Part shown: positions 24,027-33,323 of the stretch, in pieces
How the letters are laid out: every line of letters begins with the position of its first letter
Position numbering within the stretch: the first letter of the stretch is position 1
Origin: WGAB01 sp964406105
Lineage (GTDB): Bacteria > Hydrothermota > Hydrothermia > WGAB01
Length of the DNA: 64,000 bases
Direction of reading: 5' to 3'
NCBI GenBank assembly: GCA_964406105.1
Contig: CAYOQK010000022.1
Span: forward strand, 14,273 to 78,272
Notes under the pieces: model-generated
What the model was told of the DNA's origin: nothing
The model's input: the letters and a program-made list of their open reading frames with translations, nothing else
Database searches by the model: none
Program-made: the position numbers and the translations under genes

Positions 24027-25919
24027 ATGAACGGAAACCTTTTGTTGTGGACCCTTTTGGTGCTGCTGCCCCCCTTCGTGTCCTTTGCCTTTAACGGCCT
24101 GGTGATCCCGTGGCGCCGGGCGGGCAAACCGGCAGCCTACCTGTCCATCGCCGCCATCCTGGTGTCGCTCGTGGCCTCGCTGGTGGTGGTCAAACAGGTG
24201 CTGGCCCATCCCGGCCCCTACACCTGGCACACCGTCTGGATGCCCTTCCGAAACGCTCCCTCCATCACCGTGGGCCTGTACCTGGACCCCCTGGCCGCCA
24301 TCATGCTCGCCGTGGTTGCCCTGGTGGCCTCCATGGTGCAGATCTACTCCCTGGGCTACATGAGCGAGGAACCCCCGGGCTCCCTGGGCCGCTACTTCAC
24401 CTATCACTCGCTGTTCGCCTTTTCCATGCTCAACCTGGTGGCTGCCGGCACCCTGATCCAGATCTACGCCTTCTGGGAACTCGTGGGCCTCTGCTCCTAC
24501 CTGCTCATCGGCTTCTGGTACTACAAACCCTCGGCCGCCAACGCTGCAGTCAAGGCCTTCTGGACCACAAAGTTCGGCGATGTGGGCTTTGCCATCGGCC
24601 TCGTGCTGCTGTGGGCCTTCGGAGGCACCTATTTCCTGCCCGACCTGTTCCACAAAGCACAGGCAGGGGAGATCCAGGCGGCAGTGCTGGGCCTTTCCAT
24701 GCTCCTCATCTTCTTCGGCGCCATGGGCAAGTCGGCCCAGTTCCCCCTGCACATCTGGCTGCCCGACGCCATGGAAGGCCCCACACCGGTATCCGCCCTG
24801 ATCCACGCCGCCACCATGGTGGCCGCCGGCGTGTACCTGGTGTCGCGGGTGTTCCCGATCTACACCCACACCCCCGAGGTGATGCTCTTCATCGCCTACA
24901 TCGGCTCCTTTACCGCCTTCTTCGCCGCCACCATCGCCCTGGTTCAGGAGGACATCAAACGGGTGCTGGCCTACTCCACCATCTCCCAGCTGGGTTACAT
25001 GATGGCCGCCTTGGGCGCTGGTAGCCTGATGGCCGGGTACTTCCACATGTTCACCCATGCCTTCTTCAAAGCCCTGCTGTTCCTCGCAGCGGGCTCTGTG
25101 ATCCACGCCATGCACACCAACGACATCTGGAAAATGGGCCGGCTCTTCGGCAAGATGAAGCACACCGCCCTGGTATTCCTCATCGGCACCCTGGCCCTGG
25201 CCGGCATCCCACCCTTCGCTGGCTACTACTCCAAGGACGAAATCGTGGTGAAACTCTTTGAAAGCGGCCTCACCATCCCCTTCCTGTTTGCGCTGGTCAC
25301 GGTGTTCCTCACAGCCTTTTACATGTTCCGGGTGATCTTTGTGGTGTTCTTCGGCAACAAGGACGCCGAGGGCCATCCCCATGAATCACCGCCGGTTATG
25401 ACGGTGCCCATGTGGATCCTGGCGATTCTGTCCATTGTGGCCGGGTTCCTGTTCAAGGGCACCTTTGAGCACTTCTTTGGCCATGCTGCGGCGGCAGCCC
25501 ACGCCGCCGAAGGCGCCGCCGAAGCCGCAGCCCACACCGGTGGCCACTCCCCTGTGGCACTGGTGAGCCTGGCCTTCGCACTGGCCGGCATCCTGCTGGC
25601 TTGGCTCATCTACCAAAAGGAGGCCATCCATCACGAGCGGCTCCGGCAGAGCCTTAAACCCCTGTACATCATGCTCCAACGGAAGTACTGGCTGGACGAC
25701 GTGGCCTACTTCCTGTACCGCCGGGTGCTGGTGGACGGCCTGGCCGTCCTCATCGGCTGGTTTGACCGCTACATCGTGGACGGCATCGTGAACTTCGTAA
25801 CCTGGCTCACCCAGCAGAGCGGCATCCTCCTGCGATCCCTCCAAAACGGCAAGGTGCAGGATTACCTCTACGGGGTGATCCTGGGGATCCTGCTGATCCT
25901 GTTGCTCGGAGCCATCTAA
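24027..25919 (+). CDS. nuoL: NADH-quinone oxidoreductase subunit L (antiporter-like)
   Basis: 630-residue Mrp-type proton-pumping subunit. Core motifs are WELVGLCSYLLIGFWY, GAMGKSAQFPLHIWLPDAMEGPTPVSALIHAATMVAAG with the pumping lysine and histidine, and KRVLAYSTISQLGYM. The C-terminal extension ends in a long amphipathic segment and a final helix (GVILGILLILLLGAI), as expected for the lateral helix that spans NuoM and NuoN. An Ala/His-rich low-complexity loop lies at about residues 480-512. nuoM follows after 12 bases. Confidence 0.97.
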   Translation: MNGNLLLWTLLVLLPPFVSFAFNGLVIPWRRAGKPAAYLSIAAILVSLVASLVVVKQVLAHPGPYTWHTVWMPFRNAPSITVGLYLDPLAAIMLAVVALVASMVQIYSLGYMSEEPPGSLGRYFTYHSLFAFSMLNLVAAGTLIQIYAFWELVGLCSYLLIGFWYYKPSAANAAVKAFWTTKFGDVGFAIGLVLLWAFGGTYFLPDLFHKAQAGEIQAAVLGLSMLLIFFGAMGKSAQFPLHIWLPDAMEGPTPVSALIHAATMVAAGVYLVSRVFPIYTHTPEVMLFIAYIGSFTAFFAATIALVQEDIKRVLAYSTISQLGYMMAALGAGSLMAGYFHMFTHAFFKALLFLAAGSVIHAMHTNDIWKMGRLFGKMKHTALVFLIGTLALAGIPPFAGYYSKDEIVVKLFESGLTIPFLFALVTVFLTAFYMFRVIFVVFFGNKDAEGHPHESPPVMTVPMWILAILSIVAGFLFKGTFEHFFGHAAAAAHAAEGAAEAAAHTGGHSPVALVSLAFALAGILLAWLIYQKEAIHHERLRQSLKPLYIMLQRKYWLDDVAYFLYRRVLVDGLAVLIGWFDRYIVDGIVNFVTWLTQQSGILLRSLQNGKVQDYLYGVILGILLILLLGAI

Positions 25920-25931
25920 AGGAGAAGAGCC

Positions 25932-27479
25932 ATGCAAGGGTTTCCGATACTCAGTTTGATCCTGGCCGCTCCCTTCATCGGGGCTCTCATCGTCATGTTC
26001 ACGCCCCGAAACTCCTATTACGCACCTCGGGTGCTCTCAGCCATTGCGGCCTCGGTGTCGCTGATCGCCTCCCTGTACGTGCTGTTCACCTACAACTGGC
26101 ACGCTGGCGGGTTCCAGTTTGAGGAGTTCGTGCCCCTGATCCCTGCCCTCGGAATCCAGTACCACGTGGCCGTAGACGGCATGAGCGTGGCCCTCTTGAT
26201 CCTCACCGCCTTCATCATCTTCACCGGGGTCTTCACCTCCTGGACCGTTCCGGAGCGCGCCAAGGAGTTCTACGCCCTGCTGCTCCTCCTGGTAACCGGG
26301 GTCTTTGGCGTGTTCATGTCCCTGGACCTCTTCCTGTTCTTCCTGTTCTACGAGTTGGCCGTGCTGCCCATGTACCTCCTGATCGGCATCTGGGGATCCA
26401 CCAAGTACATCGTCCCCCGGGGCCTCTTTGGCCGCATGTTCCAGGAGCTCAAGGTGGGCACAAAAGAGTACTCCGCCATGAAACTCACCCTCTACCTCCT
26501 GTTCGGCTCGGCCTTCATCCTGGTGGGCATCCTGGCGATCTATAAGGTTTCAGGCCAATTCCTGGCGCAGAACACCTTTGACTTCCTGCAACTCAGCAAG
26601 ATCTCCTTCCCCAAGGAGTTCCAAAGGGTCTTCTTCCCCGTGATCTACGTGGGCTTCGGCGTGTTGGCAGGCATCTGGCCCCTGCATACCTGGTCGCCCG
26701 ATGGCCACGCTGCGGCCCCTGCCGCAGGTTCCATGATGCACGCCGGCGTGCTCATGAAACTCGGGGCCTACGGTGTGGTACGGGTGGGCATGCAGCTCAT
26801 GCCCGAAGGGGCCCTGATGTGGGCCTGGCTGGTGGGCACCATTGCCACCATCAACATCGTGTACGGGGCCCTTTCGGCCATGTGGCAAACCGACCTCAAG
26901 TACATCATCGCCTACTCCTCGGTGTCGCATATGGGCGTGGTGATGCTGGGCGCTGCCACCCTCACCGAGCCGGGCCTCAACGGCTCCATCTTCCAAATGG
27001 TGGCCCACGGCTTTATGACAGGGCTGATGTTCGCCTTGGTGGGCCTGGTGTACGAGAAAACCCACACCCGGAACATCTTGGAAATGGGGGGCTTAGGCAA
27101 ACGCATGCCCGGTATCGCCACCTTCTTTACCATCGGGGGGCTCAGCTCCCTGGGCCTGCCGGCTTTGGCCGGCTTCGTGGCCGAGTTCCTGGTGTTCCTG
27201 GGCGCCTGGCAAAGCCACAAGTGGTACTGGCTGCTGCCGGCCATTGCGGGCGCCTTCTTCACGGCCATCTACGTGCTGCGCGCCCTGAAGATCATCTTCT
27301 GGGGCCCCTTCAACGAAAAGTACAAGGACGTGCCCGACGCCCAGGGGCCGGAATGGGTGTCCCTCGTGGTCTTGAGCGGCCTGCTCATCATCATGGGGGT
27401 GCTGCCCTTCATCCTGCTCCACCCCATTAACGCCGCGGCCGTGGAACTGCTCACCACCATCAAAGGAGCGCTGCCATGA
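25932..27479 (+). CDS. nuoM: NADH-quinone oxidoreductase subunit M (antiporter-like)
   Basis: 515 residues, Mrp-type pumping subunit (ND4). FLFFLFYELAVLPMYLLIGIWG carries the helix-5 glutamate. WPLHTWSPDGHAAAPAAGSMMHAGVLMKLGAYG carries the central channel residues. LKYIIAYSSVSHMGVV is the conserved helix-8 region. GGAGAAGAGCC precedes the ATG. It overlaps nuoN by 4 bases. Confidence 0.97.
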   Translation: MQGFPILSLILAAPFIGALIVMFTPRNSYYAPRVLSAIAASVSLIASLYVLFTYNWHAGGFQFEEFVPLIPALGIQYHVAVDGMSVALLILTAFIIFTGVFTSWTVPERAKEFYALLLLLVTGVFGVFMSLDLFLFFLFYELAVLPMYLLIGIWGSTKYIVPRGLFGRMFQELKVGTKEYSAMKLTLYLLFGSAFILVGILAIYKVSGQFLAQNTFDFLQLSKISFPKEFQRVFFPVIYVGFGVLAGIWPLHTWSPDGHAAAPAAGSMMHAGVLMKLGAYGVVRVGMQLMPEGALMWAWLVGTIATINIVYGALSAMWQTDLKYIIAYSSVSHMGVVMLGAATLTEPGLNGSIFQMVAHGFMTGLMFALVGLVYEKTHTRNILEMGGLGKRMPGIATFFTIGGLSSLGLPALAGFVAEFLVFLGAWQSHKWYWLLPAIAGAFFTAIYVLRALKIIFWGPFNEKYKDVPDAQGPEWVSLVVLSGLLIIMGVLPFILLHPINAAAVELLTTIKGALP

Positions 27480-28921
27480 TGGACTTCAACTGGGCCCTTT
27501 TGAACACCGAGTTTCTTTTGCTGGGCCTCATGCTGTTGGTGTTCCTGGTGGATCTGTTTGTGCCCAGCAAGCGGGTGCCCGCCTGGATCACCGTGGTGGG
27601 CCTCGTGTTCCTGTTCTTCGTGAACCTGCTGGCTCCTCACTATGGCTCCACCCTGAACGGCACCCTGGTGCACAACTCCTTTACCGCCTTCCTGAAGGGG
27701 GTATTCCTGCTGGCGGGGCTGATCACCTCCCTGGGTGCGCTCAGCACCTTGGGCCGCTTTGAACGCCGCGCCGGTGAATTCTACCTGCTGCTTCTGGCCT
27801 CCCTCTTGGGCATGATGCTGGTGGTCTCCGCCCGTGAACTGGTGCTCTTCTTCGTGGCCTTTGAACTCATGAGCATCCCCCTGTACGTGCTGGCCGCCTA
27901 TGAGAAAGACAACGAGCGGAGCGTGGAAGCCGGCCTCAAGCTCTTCATCTACGGCACCTTCTCCTCGGCCCTGCTGGCCATGGGGGTCACCCTGATGTAC
28001 GGCGTGGTGGGATCCACCCTGTTCCGCGACCTGGCCTCTGGCCTCTCTCAAGCGGAACCCCTGGCCGTACTCGGGCTCGTGCTCTTCCTGGCGGGTGTGG
28101 GCTTTAAGGTGGCCATGGTGCCCTTCCACATGTGGGTGCCTGACACCTACGAAGGCGCTCCTACCCCCTTCGTGGCCTTCCTGGCGGTAGCCCCTAAGGC
28201 GGCCGGCTTCGCCATCCTCTTCGTGTTCTTCCTCAGCCTGTTCCAAGACCTCACCCCCCTGTGGAAGGTGGTGATCGCCTTCTTCTCCGGCATCACCATG
28301 ATCATCGGCAACCTTCTGGCCCTCCCCCAAACCAACCTCAAACGGCTCCTGGGGTACTCTGGCATCGCCCATATCGGCTACATGCTGTTGGCTGTGGCCG
28401 CAGGCACGGAACGCGCCATCGCCTTTGTCCTCTTTTACTTCGTGGCCTATGTGCTCAGCAATATGGGGGCCTTTCTCTTCGCGGAGGTGGTCCGCCAAAA
28501 CGAGGGCTCGGAGGAACTCCAGGTGCTCCATGGGTACGCCCAGCGTAACCCCCTGCTGAGCCTGTACATGCTGGTGTTCCTGCTCTCTCTGGGAGGCATC
28601 CCCTTTGTGATGGGCTTCTGGGCCAAACTCTACGTGTTCCTGGCGGCTGTACAATCCGGGCTGGTGCTCCTGGTGTTCTTGGGAGCCGTGCTCACCGTGG
28701 TGGCCCTGTTCTACTACCTGAACGTGGCGCGCCAAATGTACATTGAAAAACCCCAGGAGGCCGAAAAACTCCAGGCACCCGTCCGGGTTCCCGGCTCCAT
28801 CCACGTGGTGCTGGCCCTTTCCACCCTGGCGGTAGCCTTGCTGGGCCTGTACCCCAAGCTGGTGGTATCGCCAGCCCTGGAGGCAGCCCATTCCTTCTTG
28901 CAAACACTGGCCGGATTCTAA
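27476..28921 (+). CDS. nuoN: NADH-quinone oxidoreductase subunit N (antiporter-like)
   Basis: 481 residues, the third Mrp-type pumping subunit (ND2). LVLFFVAFELMSIPLYVLAAY contains the helix-5 glutamate. FKVAMVPFHMWVPDTYEGAPTPFVAFLAVAPKAAGFA and LKRLLGYSGIAHIGYMLLAV are the family signatures. It closes the eleven-gene nuo set. The por genes begin 24 bases later with no terminator between, so the blocks are probably co-transcribed. Confidence 0.97.
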   Translation: MMDFNWALLNTEFLLLGLMLLVFLVDLFVPSKRVPAWITVVGLVFLFFVNLLAPHYGSTLNGTLVHNSFTAFLKGVFLLAGLITSLGALSTLGRFERRAGEFYLLLLASLLGMMLVVSARELVLFFVAFELMSIPLYVLAAYEKDNERSVEAGLKLFIYGTFSSALLAMGVTLMYGVVGSTLFRDLASGLSQAEPLAVLGLVLFLAGVGFKVAMVPFHMWVPDTYEGAPTPFVAFLAVAPKAAGFAILFVFFLSLFQDLTPLWKVVIAFFSGITMIIGNLLALPQTNLKRLLGYSGIAHIGYMLLAVAAGTERAIAFVLFYFVAYVLSNMGAFLFAEVVRQNEGSEELQVLHGYAQRNPLLSLYMLVFLLSLGGIPFVMGFWAKLYVFLAAVQSGLVLLVFLGAVLTVVALFYYLNVARQMYIEKPQEAEKLQAPVRVPGSIHVVLALSTLAVALLGLYPKLVVSPALEAAHSFLQTLAGF

Positions 28922-28945
28922 CCATGCAACAGGGAGGTGATTCCC

Positions 28946-29515
28946 GTGATTGAAATCCGGATCCACGGCCGGGGTGGCCAGGGGGCGGTGATCGCCTCCG
29001 AGATCCTGGCCAAGGCCTTCTTCAAAGAGGGCAAATACGTGCAGGCGTTTCCCCACTTTGGCGTGGAACGCCGCGGGGCGCCGGTGGCCGCCTTTGTCCG
29101 CATCGGCGACCCCGGAAGCCTGTTCGTTCGCACCAACATCTACGAGCCCGACCACATCATCGTGCTGGACCCCACGCTCATCACCGCGGTCAACGTGCTG
29201 GAGGGCCTGAAGCCCGGCGGCTGGATCATCGTCAACTCGGCCGCAGAACCCTCGGAACTGGGTTTACCCGATCGGTACCGCGTCGCCACCGTGGACGCCA
29301 CCGGGATCGCCATCCGGCACAAGTTGGGCACCAAAACCACCCCCATCGTGAACACCGCCATTTTGGGTGCCTTCGCCCGCGCCGCCGGCATGCCCTCCCT
29401 GGAAAAACTCACCGAGGCCATCATGGAAGAGGTACCGGTTAAGCAGGAAGAGAACGCCGCAGCCGCTCGCGATGCCTTTGAACAAACCAAACTCTCCGCG
29501 GAGGTAGGGGTATGA
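28946..29515 (+). CDS. porG: Pyruvate/2-oxoacid:ferredoxin oxidoreductase gamma subunit
   Basis: About 189 residues from the GTG at 28946. The upstream in-frame GTG at 28937 is part of the GGGAGGTG ribosome site that serves 28946. Domain POR_N gamma: IRIHGRGGQGAVIASEILAKAFF at the start, FGVERRGAPVAAFVRI, and NTAILGAFARAAGMPSLE. It is one of four subunits of a heterotetrameric type enzyme that makes acetyl-CoA, CO2 and reduced ferredoxin from pyruvate and CoA. It overlaps the next gene by 4 bases. Confidence 0.95.
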   Translation: MIEIRIHGRGGQGAVIASEILAKAFFKEGKYVQAFPHFGVERRGAPVAAFVRIGDPGSLFVRTNIYEPDHIIVLDPTLITAVNVLEGLKPGGWIIVNSAAEPSELGLPDRYRVATVDATGIAIRHKLGTKTTPIVNTAILGAFARAAGMPSLEKLTEAIMEEVPVKQEENAAAARDAFEQTKLSAEVGV

Positions 29516-31197
29516 GCAACAACGGAAACCGTTGGAACCCCAAGAACTTCAAGGCCCACGACATCCCGGATACCTCCGTGAGCCTAACGGATTCCTTAAA
29601 CAACAAAACCGGCTCCTGGCGCAGCATGAAGCCGGTCATTGAAGACAAGTACGCTCCGTGCATCAAGGCCTGCCCCACCAACACCCTCATTCCCCAGTAC
29701 TTTGACCAACTGATCCGCGGCAATCTGGACGCCGCAGGCTGGATCCTACTGGAGCACAACCCCATCCCCTCGGTAACCGGCCGCGTGTGTCCCCACCCTT
29801 GCGAACTCGGATGCAACCGGGGCCGCTACGATCAACCCATCTCCATCCGCGAGATTGAGCGGTTCGTGGGCGACCACATCCTGGACAAAAAGGGCGTTCC
29901 TCCCAAAACCGAAACGGGCAAACGCGTGGCCGTGGTAGGAAGCGGCCCGGCCGGGATGTCCGCCGCCTTTTACCTGCGCCGCCGCGGCCACACCGTGGTG
30001 GTCTTTGAAAAAGAGGAAAAGGGCGGTGGCGTACTCCGCTACGGCATTCCAGAGTACCGACTGCCCAAGGACATCGTGGACCGAGAGTTCCTCGCCCTGG
30101 AACGCATGGGGGTGCAGTTCAAGTACAACACCACCGTGGGCCAGGACCTCTCCGTGGAGCAACTCCTGCAGGAGTACGATGCTGTGTTCCTGGGCCACGG
30201 AGCCATGAAGGAACGCCACATGGGCATCCCTGGCGAGGAGCACTTCCTCTCGGGCCTGGAGTTCCTGTGGCAGGTGAATCACGGCAACCTCAAACCCCCT
30301 GGCAAACGCGTGGCCGTGATCGGCGGCGGCAACGTGGCCATGGACGTGGCCCGCGCCCTGCTCCGGCTGGGAGCGGAGCCCATCGTGCTCTATCGCCGCA
30401 CCCGCAAGGAAATGCCCGCCTTGGAAGAGGAAGTGGAACGGGCCCTGGAGGACGGCATTGAATTCCGGTTCCTCACCCAACCGGTGGCCGCCCGCAAGGA
30501 AAACGGCCACATTGTGCTCACCTGCGTGAAGATGCAATTGGGCGAGCGCGATCGCTCAGGTCGCCCTCGGCCCGTCCCCGTGGAGGGATCGGAACACGAC
30601 CTGGTGTTTGACGCCGTGGTGGCCGCCATCGGCGAGTACGTGGACACCTCTTTCCTGCCCAAAGAGGCCCTGGACAAGGACGGCTGGCTCGTGGCCGACA
30701 AGAAAACCGGCCGCACCCCGGTCAAAGGCCTGTATGCCGGCGGCGACGCCGTGCTGGGCCCGGCCACCGTGGTGGAAGCCGTGGGCATGGGTCGCCGTGC
30801 TGCCGAAGCCATTGACGCCTATCTGAACGGCGTGGAAGACTACAAGCCTGCTCCCCTCCCCCGTACCGTGTCCTTCAAGTACATCATGACCGAGTACTTC
30901 CCCAAGGCCCCCCGGGTGGAGGTACCGGAACTCCCCGTGGAAGAGCGCATCAAGGACTACTTCAAAGAGGAAGTGCTGGGCTACGATCTGGACCGCGCCG
31001 TCAAGGAAGCCCTCCGCTGCTTCTCCTGTGGCCACTGCAACAGCTGCGGCAACTGCTACGTGTTCTGCCCCGACTATGCCATCAAATGGGTGAACGACAA
31101 GCCCGTGGTGGACTACGACTACTGCAAAGGCTGTGGCATCTGTGCCCAGGAGTGCCCGCGGGGCATCATCACCATGGAATTTGAACGGCTGTTCTGA
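29512..31197 (+). CDS. PorD ferredoxin fused with an NfnB/GltD-like FAD-NAD(P)H oxidoreductase
   Basis: 561 residues in place of the small PorD. Residues 32-43 (KTGSWRSMKPVI) copy the PorD N-terminus, but its first ferredoxin motif is replaced by a GltD-type cluster domain with Cys50, Cys54, Cys93, Cys97 and Cys101. An FAD-binding site follows (VVGSGPAGMSAA, about 141-152). An NAD(P) site (VIGGGNVAMD, about 269-278) leads to LYRRTRKEMPAL, whose arginines suit the 2'-phosphate of NADPH. GLYAGGDAVLGPATVVEAVGMG is the second FAD motif. The C-terminus is a two-[4Fe-4S] ferredoxin (CNSCGNCYVFCP and CKGCGICAQECP) preceded by an extra CFSCGHC. It likely moves electrons from the pyruvate site to NAD(P) or back. 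Confidence 0.88.
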   Translation: MSNNGNRWNPKNFKAHDIPDTSVSLTDSLNNKTGSWRSMKPVIEDKYAPCIKACPTNTLIPQYFDQLIRGNLDAAGWILLEHNPIPSVTGRVCPHPCELGCNRGRYDQPISIREIERFVGDHILDKKGVPPKTETGKRVAVVGSGPAGMSAAFYLRRRGHTVVVFEKEEKGGGVLRYGIPEYRLPKDIVDREFLALERMGVQFKYNTTVGQDLSVEQLLQEYDAVFLGHGAMKERHMGIPGEEHFLSGLEFLWQVNHGNLKPPGKRVAVIGGGNVAMDVARALLRLGAEPIVLYRRTRKEMPALEEEVERALEDGIEFRFLTQPVAARKENGHIVLTCVKMQLGERDRSGRPRPVPVEGSEHDLVFDAVVAAIGEYVDTSFLPKEALDKDGWLVADKKTGRTPVKGLYAGGDAVLGPATVVEAVGMGRRAAEAIDAYLNGVEDYKPAPLPRTVSFKYIMTEYFPKAPRVEVPELPVEERIKDYFKEEVLGYDLDRAVKEALRCFSCGHCNSCGNCYVFCPDYAIKWVNDKPVVDYDYCKGCGICAQECPRGIITMEFERLF

Positions 31198-31207
31198 GGA
31201 GGCCACC

Positions 31208-32383
31208 ATGAAACTCTTGGAAAACAGCACCTACACCGTTTTAAAGGGCAACCATGCCGTTTCCGTGGGGGCGAAACTGGCCCGGGTAGAGGTGATCGCT
31301 GCCTATCCCATTACCCCGCAAACCACCATTGTGGAACTGCTTTCCGAAATGGTGGCCAACGGCGATCTCCGGGCTCGGTTCATCACCGTAGAGTCCGAGC
31401 ACTCCGCCATGGCGGGTTGCATTGGCGCCTCGCTGGCAGGAGCCCGGGCCTTTACGGCCACTTCGGCCCAAGGGCTGGCCCTGATGCACGAGATGCTCCA
31501 CTGGGCCGCAGGCGCCCGCGCCCCCATCGTCATGGCCAACGTGAACCGGGCCATGGCACCCCCGTGGTCCATCTGGACCGAGCAAACCGACTCCTTAGCC
31601 CAACGGGACACCGGCTGGATCCAGATCTACAACGAGTCCAACCAAGAGGTGTTGGACACGGTGATCCTCGCCTACAAGGTGGCGGAACGCGTACGCGTGC
31701 CCGCCATGCTGGTGCTGGATGCCTTCGTGCTCTCCCACACCTCCGAACCCGTGGAGGTGTACCCCCAGGAACTGGTGGACGAATACCTGCCGCCCTACGA
31801 GAACCCCCATGCGCTGAACCTCAACGATCCGCGTGCCATCGGAAGCCTGGCTGATCCCCACATCTACATGGAGTTCCGGTACAAACTCCAAAAAGCCCAC
31901 GAGGAAGCCCTCCAGGTGTTCAAGGAGGAGGGCAAACGCTTTAAAGAGTTCTTCGGCCGGTCGTACGACACCCTGGAAGGCTTCTACCTGGACGACGCCG
32001 ACTACGTGCTGGTAACCTCGGGCACCGTCACCTCCACGGCCAAGTACACCGTGGCCCAATTGCGGGAAAAGGGCGAAAAGGTGGGGATCCTCAAGATCCG
32101 CCTGTTCCGTCCCTTCCCCTTTGAAGACGTGCGAAACGCGTTGCGGGGCCGGAAGAAGGTGGCGGTCATTGATCGCAACATCTCCTTCGGGCACTCAGGC
32201 ATCTTTTACTCCGAGATCAAAAGCGCGCTGTACCGAGATGCCGGGGCACCCCCGGTCTTTGGCTACATTGCGGGGCTCGGCGGTCGCGACGTGCGTCCCC
32301 ACGATATCCTGGCCATCTACGAGGACCTGAAACAGCGGGAGGAACCCGCAGAACCCATCCTCTGGAAGGGGGTGCGAGCATGA
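31208..32383 (+). CDS. porA: Pyruvate:ferredoxin oxidoreductase alpha subunit
   Basis: About 391 residues from the ATG at 31208, chosen because GAGGAGG lies 6 bases before it. The frame also runs back to 31133 inside the previous gene without family similarity. AAYPITPQTTIVELLSEM, VESEHSAMAGCIGASLAGARAFTATSAQGLALMHE and MANVNRAMAPPWSIWTEQTD are typical of the domain I pyrimidine-binding part. LFRPFPFEDVRNAL and AVIDRNISFGHSG are typical of the C-terminal part. It overlaps porB by 4 bases. Confidence 0.96.
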   Translation: MKLLENSTYTVLKGNHAVSVGAKLARVEVIAAYPITPQTTIVELLSEMVANGDLRARFITVESEHSAMAGCIGASLAGARAFTATSAQGLALMHEMLHWAAGARAPIVMANVNRAMAPPWSIWTEQTDSLAQRDTGWIQIYNESNQEVLDTVILAYKVAERVRVPAMLVLDAFVLSHTSEPVEVYPQELVDEYLPPYENPHALNLNDPRAIGSLADPHIYMEFRYKLQKAHEEALQVFKEEGKRFKEFFGRSYDTLEGFYLDDADYVLVTSGTVTSTAKYTVAQLREKGEKVGILKIRLFRPFPFEDVRNALRGRKKVAVIDRNISFGHSGIFYSEIKSALYRDAGAPPVFGYIAGLGGRDVRPHDILAIYEDLKQREEPAEPILWKGVRA

Positions 32384-33315
32384 CCTGGTGGTGGAAAGAA
32401 GTAGACAGCACTACGGACCTTTTGAACCCTGGGCATTTGGCCTGCCAGGGGTGTGGGGCCACCATTGCCATGCGTCTGGCCCTCAAGGGCCTGGGCAACC
32501 GGGTGATGGCCACCATCCCTGCCTGCTGCTGGACCATCATTGACGGCGCCTGGCCGAACCACGCCTTGAAGATCCCCCTCATGCACACGGCCTTTGAAAC
32601 CGCCGCCATTGCGGCTTCGGGCATCCGTGCCGCCTTGGACGTCAAGGGCGAAGAGGACGTTACGGTAATGGCCTGGGCCGGTGACGGCGGTACCTTTGAC
32701 ATTGGGATCCAAGCCCTCTCCGGCGCAGCGGAACGCAACGAGAACATCATCTACGTGACCTACGACAACGAGGCCTACATGAACACCGGCATCCAGCGCT
32801 CCAGCGCCACCCCCTACGGGGCCTGGACCACCACCACGCCGGTGAAGCACCCGGAGAGCCGCCCCAAGAAGAACATCATGGAGATCATGGCCGCCCATCG
32901 GATCCCCTACGCCGCAACGGTCAACGTGGCCTTCCCCGACGATTTCGTGCGGAAGTTCAAGAAGGCCAAGGGCATCGTAGGCATGCGGTTCTTCCACGTG
33001 TTCTCCCCATGCCCACCGGGCTGGAAAATCCCCTCGGATATGTCCATCAAGGTGGCACGGATGGCCGTAGAAACCAAGATGTTCCCCCTGTACGAGATTG
33101 AGGACGGCGAGCGGGTGACCATCAACTACTGGCCCGAAGGCCGGCCAGTGGAGGAATACCTGATGATGCAGGGCCGGTTCAAACACCTCACCGACGAGCA
33201 GATTGAGTACATCCAAAGGTTCGTGGACCATCAGTGGGAACGGCTGGTTCGCCAACACGAGCTCACCCACGGCTCCCTGCCCGAAGAAGCCAAAGCCACC
33301 TTGAACACCGGTTGA
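32380..33315 (+). CDS. porB: Pyruvate:ferredoxin oxidoreductase beta subunit (thiamine-PP binding)
   Basis: 311 residues. GHLACQGCGATIAMR supplies two cluster cysteines. The TPP/Mg motif is AWAGDGGTFDIGIQALSGAAERNENIIYVTYDNEAYMNTG, and the following GIQRSSATPYGAWTTTTP loop is characteristic of pyruvate-specific enzymes rather than 2-oxoglutarate or branched-chain ones. A further cysteine in FSPCPPGW can complete the proximal cluster. A hairpin just after the stop marks the end of the nuo-por block. Confidence 0.96.
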   Translation: MTWWWKEVDSTTDLLNPGHLACQGCGATIAMRLALKGLGNRVMATIPACCWTIIDGAWPNHALKIPLMHTAFETAAIAASGIRAALDVKGEEDVTVMAWAGDGGTFDIGIQALSGAAERNENIIYVTYDNEAYMNTGIQRSSATPYGAWTTTTPVKHPESRPKKNIMEIMAAHRIPYAATVNVAFPDDFVRKFKKAKGIVGMRFFHVFSPCPPGWKIPSDMSIKVARMAVETKMFPLYEIEDGERVTINYWPEGRPVEEYLMMQGRFKHLTDEQIEYIQRFVDHQWERLVRQHELTHGSLPEEAKATLNTG

Positions 33316-33323
33316 TCCCCCTG

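Noticed and set aside
23964..25382. 472-codon open frame on the minus strand
   Set aside because: Antisense to nuoL, low-complexity His/Gln/Gly composition, no start signals.
27269..29155. 628-codon open frame on the minus strand
   Set aside because: It is antisense to nuoN and porG; its Gly/His/Gln/Glu-rich translation is the typical mirror of a GC-rich membrane-protein gene and has no domain or ribosome site.
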